Source: Telmatospirillum sp. (GTDB taxonomy: Bacteria; Pseudomonadota; Alphaproteobacteria; CACIAM-22H2). From it: a stretch of DNA of 62,104 bases. Shown here in pieces: positions 28,768 through 40,041 of this stretch. Below the pieces are notes generated by a model, which did no database searches, was not told where the DNA came from, and saw only the letters and a program-made list of their open reading frames with translations. Within the stretch, counting starts at the first letter, position 1; the number at the start of each line of letters is the position of its first letter. The stretch covers positions 1-62,104 of the forward strand of contig JADCGL010000019.1 of the NCBI GenBank assembly GCA_020248985.1, given 5' to 3'. A program made the position numbers and the translations under genes.

Positions 28768-28806
28768 GGGGATACGATGCATCCAATATGGACGCATCGT
28801 ATCCCC
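28768..28806 (+). repeat. 13-bp inverted repeat around the kinase start codon
   Basis: GGGGATACGATGC (28768-28780) and its exact reverse complement GCATCGTATCCCC (28794-28806) flank a 13-base loop that contains the chosen ATG (28788-28790). It lies 26 bases beyond the gcdH stop. As RNA this would be a strong stem that places the start codon in the loop. As DNA it could be an operator or attachment-like site. It has no T-run after it, so it is not an obvious terminator. Confidence 0.85.
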
Positions 28807-30032
28807 CGCCGACCATTGTGCAGCACAGAGCCGCGTCCCAGAGTGCGGCTCAAGGCAGCATAGACCGCTACGTGCTCGCGATCGAACCGGTGGTGCCGTC
28901 CGCGCCGTGCGCTGCCGTCTACGACCGCTTCGTGTCCGATCCCGATCTGCTCGCCGTGCCAATCTGCACGGACGGGCGCCCATTGGGGCTCATCGACCGC
29001 TACCATTTCCTGCGCCAGCTCGCGCACAGCTACGGGCGTGCGTTGTTCGCAAACAAACCCGCGACGGTCATCATGGATCGCGATCCACTGATCGTGGATC
29101 GCGGCATCGACATCGTGGCACTGCAGCATCTGATCGCCGACGATCGCCCTTCGGCATTGACGCGCGGGTTCATCGTGGTAGCGAACGGGCGCTATGTGGG
29201 CATGGGAGCTGCCTTGGGCTTGCTGCGCGCGAGCCTGTCTGAATCGGCCGCACTCAATCGACGCCTCGCCGAGGCGCTCGAGACGTCTGAATCCGCATCG
29301 CGGCTCAAATCGCGATTCTTCGCAAATCTCAGCCACGAATTGCGTACGCCGCTCAACGCCATCATCGGCTTTGCCGAAATCATGTCGGGCGCCGTCATGG
29401 GGCCAATCGACCGGCGCTATCGCGAATATGCCGACGACATCCACGCAAGCGGCAAGCATCTGCTGTCGCTGATCAACGACCTGCTCGACATGGCAAAGCT
29501 CGAAGCGGGCGAAATGCGCGCCGAACGCCAGGCGACCGACCTGGCCGGTGCGGTAGAATCGACGCTCCGCATGGTCCGCGAGGCGGCACGACGTGCGCAT
29601 CTTACGCTTATTGTCGAGATCGACGAGCCGGCCGTGCCGGTCGAAGTCGATCCGCGCCACCTGCGCCAAATCTTGCTGAATCTCCTGTCCAACGCCGTCA
29701 AGTTCACGCGCGCAGGCGGCTGCGTTGCGGTGCGGCTGCGCAGCGAAGCGAGTACGGGCCCGATCGTCGAAGTCGCGGATACCGGAATCGGCATGACGCA
29801 AGACGAGATCGAATTGGCGCTGAAGCCATTCGGCCAGGTCGCGAGTTCGCTCGCACGCGACCACGACGGCACGGGGCTCGGATTGCCGCTCGTGACCGCA
29901 CTGTGCGATCTAAACGGCATTGGCTTTCGCATCGCGAGCGCGCCAGGCGAAGGAACCCGCGTGACGCTCGACTTTTGCAAGGTCGAACTGCCGCAGGCAC
30001 AGAAGGCGGCGGCAATGCTGGCGGCGAACTGA
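28788..30032 (+). CDS. Soluble histidine kinase with CBS-like N-terminal region
   Basis: The N-terminal third (about residues 30-145) resembles the paired CBS-like sensory module seen before GGDEF or kinase domains in this class (DLLAVPICTDGRPLGLIDRYHFL, RGFIVVANGRYVGMG). A linker leads to a HisKA domain with the phospho-acceptor H183 in [12 protein letters not shown], and an HATPase with N-box [15 protein letters not shown] and GTGLGLPLV. No transmembrane segments are seen, so it is probably cytoplasmic. No response regulator gene is adjacent. The ATG at 28788 sits in the loop of the inverted repeat; an in-frame TTG at 28764 is less likely. Confidence 0.88.
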   Translation: MDASYPPPTIVQHRAASQSAAQGSIDRYVLAIEPVVPSAPCAAVYDRFVSDPDLLAVPICTDGRPLGLIDRYHFLRQLAHSYGRALFANKPATVIMDRDPLIVDRGIDIVALQHLIADDRPSALTRGFIVVANGRYVGMGAALGLLRASLSESAALNRRLAEALETSESASRLKSRFFANLSHELRTPLNAIIGFAEIMSGAVMGPIDRRYREYADDIHASGKHLLSLINDLLDMAKLEAGEMRAERQATDLAGAVESTLRMVREAARRAHLTLIVEIDEPAVPVEVDPRHLRQILLNLLSNAVKFTRAGGCVAVRLRSEASTGPIVEVADTGIGMTQDEIELALKPFGQVASSLARDHDGTGLGLPLVTALCDLNGIGFRIASAPGEGTRVTLDFCKVELPQAQKAAAMLAAN

Positions 30033-30054
30033 ACCATCCGCCATAGTGAATCCG

Positions 30055-30408
30055 ATGCTGCGCGTCCTGACACTTCTGCTGCTCTGCCAGTTGGCGGGCG
30101 AGATCGCCGCGCGCGCCGCAGGTTTGCCGCTGCCGGGGCCGGTGATCGGCATGGTTCTGATGTTCGGCTGGCTCGCCTACCAAGGCGGCGTGGATGCCGA
30201 CACGGGCAAAGTTGCAGGCGCTCTGCTTGAGCATCTGTCGCTGCTGTTCGTACCCGCGGGTGTCGGCGTCGTACTGCATCTCGACGTCATCGCCGCCGAG
30301 TGGCCGGCCATTCTGGCGGCTTTGTTCGTCTCGACTTTCGCGGCCATTCTCGCCGCCGCCGCAACGATGCGCTGGCTCGCCCCGTCGGACGGCGATTCCG
30401 CAAAATGA
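30055..30408 (+). CDS. lrgA: LrgA/CidA family holin-like membrane protein
   Basis: A 117-residue protein with about four hydrophobic segments, beginning MLRVLTLLLLCQLAGE and containing LPLPGPVIGMVLMFG, the family signature. LrgA-LrgB pairs were linked to murein hydrolase control and, later, to pyruvate or glycolate export. The neighbouring lrgB has its ATG overlapping this stop (ATGA). A GTG nine bases earlier is an alternative start. It is 22 bases after the kinase. Confidence 0.85.
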   Translation: MLRVLTLLLLCQLAGEIAARAAGLPLPGPVIGMVLMFGWLAYQGGVDADTGKVAGALLEHLSLLFVPAGVGVVLHLDVIAAEWPAILAALFVSTFAAILAAAATMRWLAPSDGDSAK

Positions 30409-31123
30409 GCGATTCGCTGTTCCGCGCCTGGGTCTATCTTGCGGCCACGCCGCTCGTGGGGCTTACGGCAACTTTGCTTGCCTACCAGTTCGGCTATGCC
30501 GTGTTCCTGCGCGCCAACCGCAATCCGCTGGCCAATCCGGTGCTGATCGCGATCGTGCTGCTTGCCGCCGTGCTCGGGGTCTCGGGCACATCGTACGAGC
30601 GCTATTTCGAAGGCGCGCAGTTCGTGCATTTCCTGCTCGGGCCCGCCACGGTGGCGCTCGCCGTCCCGCTCTACCGGAATTTCCAAACGATCCGCCGGAC
30701 GGCCTTCGCGGTCTGTGCCGCGATCCTCGTCGGTTCGCTCGTCGCCATCGTGACGGCGATCGGCACGGCTTGGCTGCTCGGGGCCTCGCGTCAGACGCTT
30801 CTGAGCCTTGCGCCCAAATCTGTGACGACACCGGTTGCGATGGGCATTTCCGAGCAGATCGGCGGTCTGCCGTCGCTGACGGCGGCCCTTGTGATCCTGA
30901 CCGGCATAATTGGGGCCACCTTCGCAACCTTGCTGCTGAATGCGGCCGGCATCAAGGATTGGCGGGCGCGCGGCTTGAGCGTGGGAATCGCCGCACACGG
31001 CATTGGTACAGCGCGCGCGTTCAGGTCAACGAAGTCGCAGGCGCCTTTGCAGGCGTGGGCATGGGCTTGAGCGCCCTTGCCACGGCCCTGCTGGTACCCG
31101 CGATCATGAAGCTGCTGCTGTAG
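30405..31123 (+). pseudogene. lrgB: LrgB family membrane protein, frameshifted near C-terminus
   Basis: The LrgB sequence is intact for about 206 residues, with SVTTPVAMGISEQIGGLP and HGIGTARAF. The frame then runs into RSTKSQAPLQ and stops at 31068-31070. The expected ending (QVNEVAGAFAGVGMGLSALATALL) continues in another frame to a stop at 31121-31123. Reading TTCAGGTCAAC at 31020-31030, one missing C (TTCCAG) explains the shift. Either a real mutation or a base-calling error is possible. The truncated product would lack the last conserved membrane segment. Confidence 0.82.
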
Positions 31124-31128
31124 CGGCG

Positions 31129-31623
31129 CTATTCGGCGGCGGACGTGACCTGCGGGGCAAAGCCGCCCTGGCCGATCGCCGCAATCCAGAACTGCTCCAT
31201 GCGGCGCAGCGTGTTTTCGAGCTGCGTCAGATCCTGCGGATTGAGCGTCGAACGCGTGAGTTCGTCGGCGTGGCGCTCGAACACCTTGTCGAGAAGGCCG
31301 TGTAGCTTGATGCCGGTCTCGGTCAGCTTCACGCGCACCGAGCGGCGGTCATGCGGGCTGCGGGCCTGCGAAATGTACTCGTTGTCGATGAGTTTCTTGA
31401 GATTGTAGGAAACGTTCGAACCCAGATAGTAGCCGCGCTGCGTGAGCTCGCCCACAGTCAGTTCGTCGGGTCCGATATTGTAAAGGATCAACGCCTGAAC
31501 GTTGTTGATGTCGCGAATGCCCATGCGGTCAAGCTCGAGCTTCACGACCTCGAGAAACTGACGATGCAACCGCTCGACCAGCGAAACCGAATCCAGATAG
31601 TCCTTTTTCAGCGACATGCTCAT
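31129..31623 (-). CDS. MarR family transcriptional regulator (LdtR-like)
   Basis: The 164-residue protein has a winged helix-turn-helix (LTVGELTQRGYYLGSNVSYNLKKL) and the wing SPHDRRSVRVKLTETG. It resembles LdtR, an alphaproteobacterial MarR regulator. It is the last minus-strand gene after the valine-degradation genes and converges with lrgB with five bases between stops. The AT-rich 50 bases before its start contain a 14-bp palindrome, a candidate operator for self-control. An internal ATG six bases later is also possible. Confidence 0.88.
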   Translation of the reverse strand: MSMSLKKDYLDSVSLVERLHRQFLEVVKLELDRMGIRDINNVQALILYNIGPDELTVGELTQRGYYLGSNVSYNLKKLIDNEYISQARSPHDRRSVRVKLTETGIKLHGLLDKVFERHADELTRSTLNPQDLTQLENTLRRMEQFWIAAIGQGGFAPQVTSAAE

Positions 31624-31673
31624 GACCCCAAAAACTCACATATATTTTAACCAAAATACGGGGAACCGCTGAA

Positions 31674-31687
31674 TAAGTCATGACTTA
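31674..31687. promoter_or_regulatory. 14-bp palindrome upstream of marR
   Basis: TAAGTCATGACTTA is a perfect palindrome 50 bases before the marR ATG. It overlaps the last codons of mmsB. Self-regulating MarR proteins bind palindromes of this size and position, so it is a good operator candidate. The bases between it and the ATG are AT-rich (TATATTTTAA on the plus strand at about 31641-31650), consistent with a promoter for marR alone. Confidence 0.5.
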
Positions 31688-32550
31688 CCTTGCAACATAT
31701 TGATAATCCCCGAAAAATCTTTTGCGCCAAGGCCCGCCGAAGCCATCAAAGCATACAACGACTGGGCTGCAGCCCCCATCGGCGTCGCTTGGCCCACGGC
31801 TTGCGCTGCATTTTGCGACAGCTTCAGATCCTTCAGCATCATGTCGGCGGTGAAGCCCGGTTTGTAGTCGCGGTTGGCGGGCGAGGTCGGCACTGGGCCC
31901 GGCACTGGGCAATAGTTCGTCATCGACCAGCATTGGCCTGAGGATTTGGAGCTGATGTCGAACAGCTTCTGCGCGTCGAGCCCGAGCTTCGCGGCAAGGC
32001 TGAAACCTTCGGCGACGGCGATCATCGAAATACCGAGGATCATGTTGTTGCAGATCTTAGCAGCTTGGCCGTTGCCGGCCCCGCCCGCATGCACGATAGT
32101 TTTGCCCATCTGTGCCAGATAGGGCTGCGCTCGCGCGAAGCCGGCCTCGCTGCCGCCGACCATGAAGGTCAGCGTCCCCGCCTCGGCCCCGGTCGTCCCG
32201 CCGGATACTGGCGCGTCCAGCATTTCGAGCCCGCGTGCGGCCGCATCGGCCGCCACGCGGCGCGCTGTTTCAACGTCGATGGTCGAGCAATCGATCAGCA
32301 AGGTGCCGGCTTTGGCGGCCGGCATGACCTCGCCATAGACCTTCTGCACGTGCGGGCCAGCGGGCAGCATCGTCACGACGATGTCGGCCCCCGCGGCGGC
32401 GTCCGCAGCGGAAGTGCATGCGACCGCTCCGGCCGTCGCGATGTTTGCCGCCGCTACGTCGAAGCCGCGCACGACGTGCCCAGCCTTGGCAAGATTGCGC
32501 GCCATCGGCCCGCCCATATTGCCCAAACCGATGAATGCTACTGTCGCCAT
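31678..32550 (-). CDS. mmsB: 3-hydroxyisobutyrate dehydrogenase
   Basis: MmsB oxidises 3-hydroxyisobutyrate to methylmalonate semialdehyde in valine degradation. The NAD-binding motif GLGNMGGPMA is at about residues 7-16, the substrate-binding DAPVSGGTTGAEAGTLTFMVGG lies mid-protein, and the catalytic Lys stands in GNGQAAKICNNM. I start at MATVAFIGLG (ATG 32550, 290 residues). It follows the hydrolase by 19 bases. Confidence 0.93.
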   Translation of the reverse strand: MATVAFIGLGNMGGPMARNLAKAGHVVRGFDVAAANIATAGAVACTSAADAAAGADIVVTMLPAGPHVQKVYGEVMPAAKAGTLLIDCSTIDVETARRVAADAAARGLEMLDAPVSGGTTGAEAGTLTFMVGGSEAGFARAQPYLAQMGKTIVHAGGAGNGQAAKICNNMILGISMIAVAEGFSLAAKLGLDAQKLFDISSKSSGQCWSMTNYCPVPGPVPTSPANRDYKPGFTADMMLKDLKLSQNAAQAVGQATPMGAAAQSLYALMASAGLGAKDFSGIINMLQGKS

Positions 32551-32569
32551 CTTGTGCAGCTCCTTTTTG

Positions 32570-33628
32570 TCAGTCGATGAAGGTGAGCTCGTCGCCGTGT
32601 GCCAGCGGTGCGAAATAGCGCGCCACGGAAGCGGCATCGACCGCGTCGAGCGATGCAGGCGTCCATTTGGGCGCATGGTCCTTATCGACCAGCACGGCGC
32701 GAATACCTTCGTAGAAATCGTCGGCCGCCATGCAGCGCTGGACCATCCGGAATTCCATGCGCAGCGCGTCTTCGATCGACATGGCCGTGCCGAGATCGAG
32801 CTGCCGCAGCGAGATTTTGAGGCTGGTCGGGCTCATCTTGCGCAAGCGCAGGGCGAGCTTCGCGGTCCAGTCCTGCCCCTCGGCATCAAGGGCAGCGAGA
32901 ATGCCTTCGATGCTGTCGGGCGCAAAGCAGCGCACGATGGCGGCTTCGCGCGCCGGCAATTCCGCCGGGCCGGGGTCGGCATTGAAGGCCGCCAGCACGC
33001 GCTCGGCCGCATCGTTCGCCAACGCCGCCTCAAGCGCGGCCAAACGCGCACTCGGCACATAATGCGTGGCAAGCCCCAGATGCACGAGATCCGCGGCTTT
33101 GAGCCGCTCGCCGGTGAGCCCCAGGAAGCGGCCCATGCGACCGGCCAAGCGCGGCAGGAAAAACGAGCCGCCTACATCCGGGAACAGGCCGATCGCTGTT
33201 TCGGGCATCGCGAACAGCGTGCGCTCGGTTGCAACCCGATAGCGCCCATGCACGGACAGGCCGACGCCGCCGCCCATGCAAATGCCGTCGATCAGCGACA
33301 CGATGGGCTTTGGGAAGCGCGCCAACTGGCGGTTGAGTCGGTATTCCTCAAAAAAGAAATCACGCGTGAGCACGCTTTGTTTGCCGCCGCGCTTTGCGGC
33401 AAGGCCCGCCTCGTAGGCGGCGCGCACGTCGCCGCCGGCACAGAACGCGCGCTCCCCCGCAGCTTTGAGCACCACCTGGCGCACGGAAGGCGCCGCCGCC
33501 CATTCGCGCAGCTTGGGCGCCAGCGCTTCGATCATGCCGAGTGTGAGCGCGTTGAGCGCCTTTGGCCGGTTCAAGGTCGCCGCCGCCGTTTGGCCGTTTG
33601 CGCCGAACAGAATTTCCGCGTCTTCCAC
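32570..33628 (-). CDS. 3-hydroxyisobutyryl-CoA hydrolase
   Basis: An enoyl-CoA hydratase/isomerase-fold enzyme of the hydrolase subgroup, 352 residues. Motifs: AFCAGGDVRAAYE and GICMGGGVGLSVHG (oxyanion hole), and PETAIGLFPDVGGSFFLPRL with the Glu and Asp typical of HIBYL-CoA hydrolases. It frees 3-hydroxyisobutyrate for MmsB. The start is a GTG (33628) with GGACGGAGCC before it. It lies 16 bases after the histidine kinase stop. Confidence 0.9.
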   Translation of the reverse strand: MEDAEILFGANGQTAAATLNRPKALNALTLGMIEALAPKLREWAAAPSVRQVVLKAAGERAFCAGGDVRAAYEAGLAAKRGGKQSVLTRDFFFEEYRLNRQLARFPKPIVSLIDGICMGGGVGLSVHGRYRVATERTLFAMPETAIGLFPDVGGSFFLPRLAGRMGRFLGLTGERLKAADLVHLGLATHYVPSARLAALEAALANDAAERVLAAFNADPGPAELPAREAAIVRCFAPDSIEGILAALDAEGQDWTAKLALRLRKMSPTSLKISLRQLDLGTAMSIEDALRMEFRMVQRCMAADDFYEGIRAVLVDKDHAPKWTPASLDAVDAASVARYFAPLAHGDELTFID

Positions 33629-33644
33629 TTTGCTTGGCTCCGTC

Positions 33645-35291
33645 CTAGTTGGCCGCAACCCGCGTCGGCGGCAGAACAAGCACAGCCGACGTCCCGGCGC
33701 CCGGCCGGCTTTCGAGATGCAGCGTGCCGCCATGCAGTTCGGCAAGCCCGCGCGAGATCGCAAGTCCGAGCCCGGTGCCTGGCTCCTCGCCAGCCGCAGT
33801 GCCGCGCAGCCGCTCGAACGGCACAAACACGGTTTCGAGCGCTTCGGCCGGAATGCCGGGCCCGTTGTCGCGCACGCGCAGCTCGATGCCGCCGTCCGGC
33901 GTCCGCTCGACCGCAAGATCGACGCGCCCGCCCGCCGGCGTGAATTTGACCGCGTTCGACAGAAGATTGAGCAGGATCTGCAGCAAGGCACGCCGGTCGC
34001 CCTGCAGGACGATGGCACTCGGTGCCGGCGCTTGCACCTCGATGTTTTTGGCGCGCGCAAGGCCGAGCGTGGCGTCGATCGCAGCCCCGACCAGTGCGTC
34101 GAGATCGACCTTTTCGGTGCGCAGGTCGAAGCGACCCGCCTCGATCTTCGTCAGATCGAGCAATTCGTTTATGAGTTGCAGCAGATGCTGCCCGCTCTGC
34201 TCGATGGCGCGCGCGAACTCGCGCACTTTTTCGGGCGCCATGCGCTCGGTCTCGGCCAGCATCGATGAGTAGCCGATGATGCCGTTGAGCGGCGTGCGCA
34301 ACTCGTGGCTGGCGGTCGCAAGAAACATCGATTTGATCTGGCTCGCGGCCTCCGCCTTGCGCCGCTCTGCGGCAAGGGCCGCAATCGTCAAGGCCGTCAT
34401 GGCAAGCGATACGACGAGCACGCAGGCCAGCTGCAGCCCGTTGCCGGCCCCTGTCTGGAAGGGCCCGAGCCCCGCGACCGTGCTGGCACAGGCCACGACC
34501 GCCACGAACGAGATCAACGTTTGTGCAGCACGCAGCGACATACGCAACGTAATCCAGGCCGCCGGCACCACAAGCAGGAACGGATAGGCCCACGAAACGA
34601 CGGAGTCGGGCGCAAGCTGTACCTGAAAAATCGCCACGGCCGCAAGCGCCACCGCAGCCCACACAATGCGGTCCGATATCTTCGAGGCGCTGCTCGCGCG
34701 CGTGTCGGGCTCGCGTTCGAGCCGCAGCCAGAGGATCGCGGTCACGGCCAAGAACAGCGTGCCGCCGCTGTCGGTGAGCGACCAGCTGATCCAGATCGCA
34801 CCGAGCATCGCAAGATTGAAATCTTTGCCTGCCATCACCGTCAAGGCGCCGCCAAAGCCGCTGATCGCCGGGCTCAGCAACGTCGCATAGAGCAGAAAGG
34901 CCGACATGCCCCGGAAGCTCGCAAACATGCCGCCCGTCGGACGATGCTGTCGCAGCAGCAAGGCCGCGACCATCGGCCCTGCCGTGTTCGACGTCGCGAT
35001 CGCCAAGGCTGGCAAAACAGGCGTATCGAACAGCACGAAATTGGCGAAGAACGCGCCCGCGAATATGCCTCCGGCAAGGCCGAAGCCGCCGGCGATCGCG
35101 GCGACCATCGCAACGCTGGTCGGCAGCCAGATCGGGGCCGGAAACAGACCGAATTCGGCAAAGAACCGCGACACGACGGTCGCCAACACGAAATACGCCA
35201 GCGCAACCGCGCCGTTCGCCGCGAGCCACGGCAAAGCGCGCCGTGTCTGCAGAAAGTCGGGAAGCCACGGGTTTGCGGCGGCGATCATCAT
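33645..35291 (-). CDS. Membrane histidine kinase with MASE1-like sensor
   Basis: The N-terminal 300 residues contain eight or more hydrophobic helices with the MASE1 pattern ([36 protein letters not shown]). A HisKA with H329 in [12 protein letters not shown] and an HATPase ([28 protein letters not shown]) follow. Length is 548. It is embedded between isobutyryl-CoA dehydrogenase (63 bases upstream) and the hydrolase gene (16 bases downstream), all on one strand. No response regulator is nearby, so its target is unknown. Confidence 0.9.
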   Translation of the reverse strand: MMIAAANPWLPDFLQTRRALPWLAANGAVALAYFVLATVVSRFFAEFGLFPAPIWLPTSVAMVAAIAGGFGLAGGIFAGAFFANFVLFDTPVLPALAIATSNTAGPMVAALLLRQHRPTGGMFASFRGMSAFLLYATLLSPAISGFGGALTVMAGKDFNLAMLGAIWISWSLTDSGGTLFLAVTAILWLRLEREPDTRASSASKISDRIVWAAVALAAVAIFQVQLAPDSVVSWAYPFLLVVPAAWITLRMSLRAAQTLISFVAVVACASTVAGLGPFQTGAGNGLQLACVLVVSLAMTALTIAALAAERRKAEAASQIKSMFLATASHELRTPLNGIIGYSSMLAETERMAPEKVREFARAIEQSGQHLLQLINELLDLTKIEAGRFDLRTEKVDLDALVGAAIDATLGLARAKNIEVQAPAPSAIVLQGDRRALLQILLNLLSNAVKFTPAGGRVDLAVERTPDGGIELRVRDNGPGIPAEALETVFVPFERLRGTAAGEEPGTGLGLAISRGLAELHGGTLHLESRPGAGTSAVLVLPPTRVAAN

Positions 35292-35354
35292 GGGGCGAGC
35301 CTAGCGTCAAACCCCCGCCGATTGCCACAGGCAAGAGGCCCCTGCGGGGGGCGC

Positions 35355-37602
<2,248 letters not shown>

Positions 37603-37610
37603 CGACGCCG

Positions 37611-38213
37611 ATGGAGGAAACATCGCTGTTCTTCGTCAAAGGCCTGCTGCTCGGCGCCTTGATCGCAGCACCGTTCAACGCGCGCGGAACGGCCCTCGTC
37701 GGGCGCAGCCGCCGCGACGGCTTTGCGCCCGGGATTGCGGCCGGCTGCGGCAGCGCCTTCGCCGATTTCATCTACGCCGCACTTGCGGGCTATCTGGTGG
37801 CAGGTCTTCTGGCCGGCTGGATCGCGGACAACGATTGGGTGCGGCAGTTCGGGGCAATGATGCTGCTGTGGCTTGGATGGCAGGCCTACAACGCGCCGCT
37901 CATCGCCCCAGCCCCGCCCGAAGGCGGCGCTTCGTTGCTGCAGTCGGCGAAAGCTGCGTTTTCGTCCGCCATCGGCAATCCGACGTCCCTGGTGGTCTTC
38001 ACGACCATTTTCATTTCGCTTGGCGCCGATCGCGGCGGTGCGGATGAAGCGACCGATCTCGCACTCGGCGTGTTTCTGGGCGCGGTCGGTTGGGGGATTG
38101 CGTTGGCGGCATCGCAAGCGGCGATCGACGCGGCAAGCCAGCGCACGATCAACCGCGCGTCGGCCGTTCTGCTCGCACTCGCCGCCTTCGCCGTCGCCGG
38201 CGGCTTCGTGTGA
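37611..38213 (+). CDS. LysE family exporter
   Basis: A 200-residue protein with about six hydrophobic segments, starting MEETSLFFVKGLLLG and carrying the LysE-type features GRSRRDGFAPGIAAGCGSAFADFIYA and NPTSLVVFTTIF. LysE proteins export amino acids or similar small molecules. The usual Pro-Gly in the first helix is replaced by APFNARG, so the substrate is uncertain. It lies nine bases after hemB and is probably co-transcribed with it. Confidence 0.85.
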   Translation: MEETSLFFVKGLLLGALIAAPFNARGTALVGRSRRDGFAPGIAAGCGSAFADFIYAALAGYLVAGLLAGWIADNDWVRQFGAMMLLWLGWQAYNAPLIAPAPPEGGASLLQSAKAAFSSAIGNPTSLVVFTTIFISLGADRGGADEATDLALGVFLGAVGWGIALAASQAAIDAASQRTINRASAVLLALAAFAVAGGFV

Positions 38214-38226
38214 AACGGCGCTGCGG

Positions 38227-39081
38227 CTACTGCAGCAGAAATTCCGAAACGATGCGGATCTGGTCGGGCGCCATCAAGGCGGGCGCGTGGCCGCAGCCCG
38301 CGACCTCGACGGCCGCACAGTTTTTGCGCTTGGACATGCGCACCAGCGTATCGCGCAGCAACAGATCCGAATCCGCCCCGCGAATGGCGAGGACCGGAAT
38401 GCGGATCTGGTCCCAGAACGCCCACAGGGCGAGGTCGTCGGCCGGCTTGTCCTGGAACGGTTTGCCGATCGCCGGATCGTAGCGCAGGCGCAGATCGCCG
38501 TCGTCGGACTCTTCGGCACTGTGGAACGCCAGATGCATCCATTCGGCGTCGCTGAGCTGGCCGAAAGGTGCGTGCACCTTGCGCAAATACGTTTCGACTT
38601 CGCCGAAATCCTGGAAGCGCGGATCGCGGCCGACATAGGCGCCGAGCCGCTGCAGTGCCGCCGACGGGATGAACGGCCCCACATCGTTCAGTACGAGGCG
38701 ATTGATGAAATGGCCGCGATGGGCGGCGAGCAGCATGCCGATGAGCCCGCCCATCGACGTGCCGATCCAATCCACTTTCTCGACGTCGAGGCGCGCGAAC
38801 AGCACGGCGATCGTCTGCATGTAGGTCGGATAGGCATAGTCGTCGGCCTTGGGAAGCCAGTCGGACTCGCCGCGCCCCGGCATATCCGGGCACACGACGC
38901 GGCAATCCTGTGCTGCCAAAGCGCGCGCCAGCACGTCGAAATCGCGGCCGTTGCGCGTGAGGCCGTGCACGCACAGCACTGTGCGCTTGGCGCGCAAAGG
39001 GCCCCACTCGGTCCAGGCGAGTTTGAAAAATCCGGAAGGCCCGAGCACGGGCATGCTGCATTCGCGCGGCGTCATAGCCAT
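38227..39081 (-). CDS. Alpha/beta hydrolase
   Basis: A 284-residue alpha/beta hydrolase: HGLTRNGRDFD forms the oxyanion region, the nucleophile elbow is GTSMGG (Ser), the acidic residue is likely in GADSDLL and the base His is in GCGHAPAL. The substrate is unknown. AAGG lies eight bases before the ATG at 39081. It converges with the LysE gene (13 bases between stops) and diverges from the EamA pair. Confidence 0.88.
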   Translation of the reverse strand: MAMTPRECSMPVLGPSGFFKLAWTEWGPLRAKRTVLCVHGLTRNGRDFDVLARALAAQDCRVVCPDMPGRGESDWLPKADDYAYPTYMQTIAVLFARLDVEKVDWIGTSMGGLIGMLLAAHRGHFINRLVLNDVGPFIPSAALQRLGAYVGRDPRFQDFGEVETYLRKVHAPFGQLSDAEWMHLAFHSAEESDDGDLRLRYDPAIGKPFQDKPADDLALWAFWDQIRIPVLAIRGADSDLLLRDTLVRMSKRKNCAAVEVAGCGHAPALMAPDQIRIVSEFLLQ

Positions 39082-39174
39082 GGTTCTACCTTGATCGAGC
39101 CGCACTGGACAACCGCGCAGGCAAGTCCCTACAAGGACACCGCTGCCGCCCCCGTTTTGGAATCGATTCCGCCG

Positions 39175-40041
39175 ATGAAACTCACGCCCCGCGCCGAGGG
39201 CTATCTTTTCGCCCTTGCCGCCCCTTTGTGCTGGAGTTTCGGCGGCGTGATCATCCGGACCGTCGAGGCCGGCCCGTGGGACATCGTGTTCTGGCGCGCT
39301 GCCGCCCACGTGCTGTTTTTTCCTTTCGTGCTGATGTTCATGCTGCGCGTGCCGATCCTAGCGCCGTTGCGCGACGGCGGGCGCGTCACGCTTGTCTCAG
39401 CGCTGATGATCGCGGGTACGTTCTCGCTGCACGTGCTCGCGATGACATCGACAAGTGTCGCCAACGTGCTGCTGCTGCAATCGACCTCGCCCATTCTGGT
39501 GGCGCTGCTCGGCTGGTTCGTGCTCGGCGAGCGCGTGGCGCTCGCAAGCTGGATCGCGATCGCGGTGGCGTTCTCGGGGCTCGCCCTCGTGATGGGCGGG
39601 GCGATCGGCGAAGGGGCGTGGATCGGCAATGCCATGGCGCTCGGGGTTGCACTGTGCTCGACGATAAACGTGCTGCTGGTGCGCCGCTTGCCGCGGCTCG
39701 ATCTGCGGCCTGCAACCTTGCTCGGTGCGGCCATCGCGCTCGCGATGGGCTATGCGCTCGGCAATGTTTGGGCGGTCGATTGGGGCAGCATCGCCGCTCT
39801 GCTGTTTTTGGGCGTGCTTCAGCTGTCGGTCGGGCTCGCATTTTTCTTCTCGGCCCTCAAGCGCTTGCCGCCGGTCGAGGTGACGCTGATCGCGATGCTC
39901 GAGCCGGTGCTGGGGCCGATCTGGACATGGCTTGCCGTTGGCGAAGTGCCGGCGTCCAGCACGATCTATGGCGGCGCAGTTCTGATGGCGGCTCTCATCT
40001 TCAACACTTTCGCCGCCGCACGCGCCAAGAGCGTGCCATGA
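39175..40041 (+). CDS. EamA (DMT) family transporter 1
   Basis: A 288-residue protein with ten hydrophobic helices as two EamA repeats. The typical PLCWSFGGVIIR start and TSPILVALLGWFVLGE are clear. The DMT superfamily exports amino acids and other metabolites. It ends in an ATGA overlap with a second, distinct EamA gene, suggesting a heteromeric or paired exporter. The substrate is unknown. Confidence 0.88.
   Translation: MKLTPRAEGYLFALAAPLCWSFGGVIIRTVEAGPWDIVFWRAAAHVLFFPFVLMFMLRVPILAPLRDGGRVTLVSALMIAGTFSLHVLAMTSTSVANVLLLQSTSPILVALLGWFVLGERVALASWIAIAVAFSGLALVMGGAIGEGAWIGNAMALGVALCSTINVLLVRRLPRLDLRPATLLGAAIALAMGYALGNVWAVDWGSIAALLFLGVLQLSVGLAFFFSALKRLPPVEVTLIAMLEPVLGPIWTWLAVGEVPASSTIYGGAVLMAALIFNTFAAARAKSVP

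Noticed and set aside
32570-34060. A single longer protein from 34060 to 32570 that extends the hydrolase into the kinase region
   Set aside because: The upstream 144 codons are an off-frame reading of the histidine kinase gene; a GTG with a good ribosome site begins the hydrolase.
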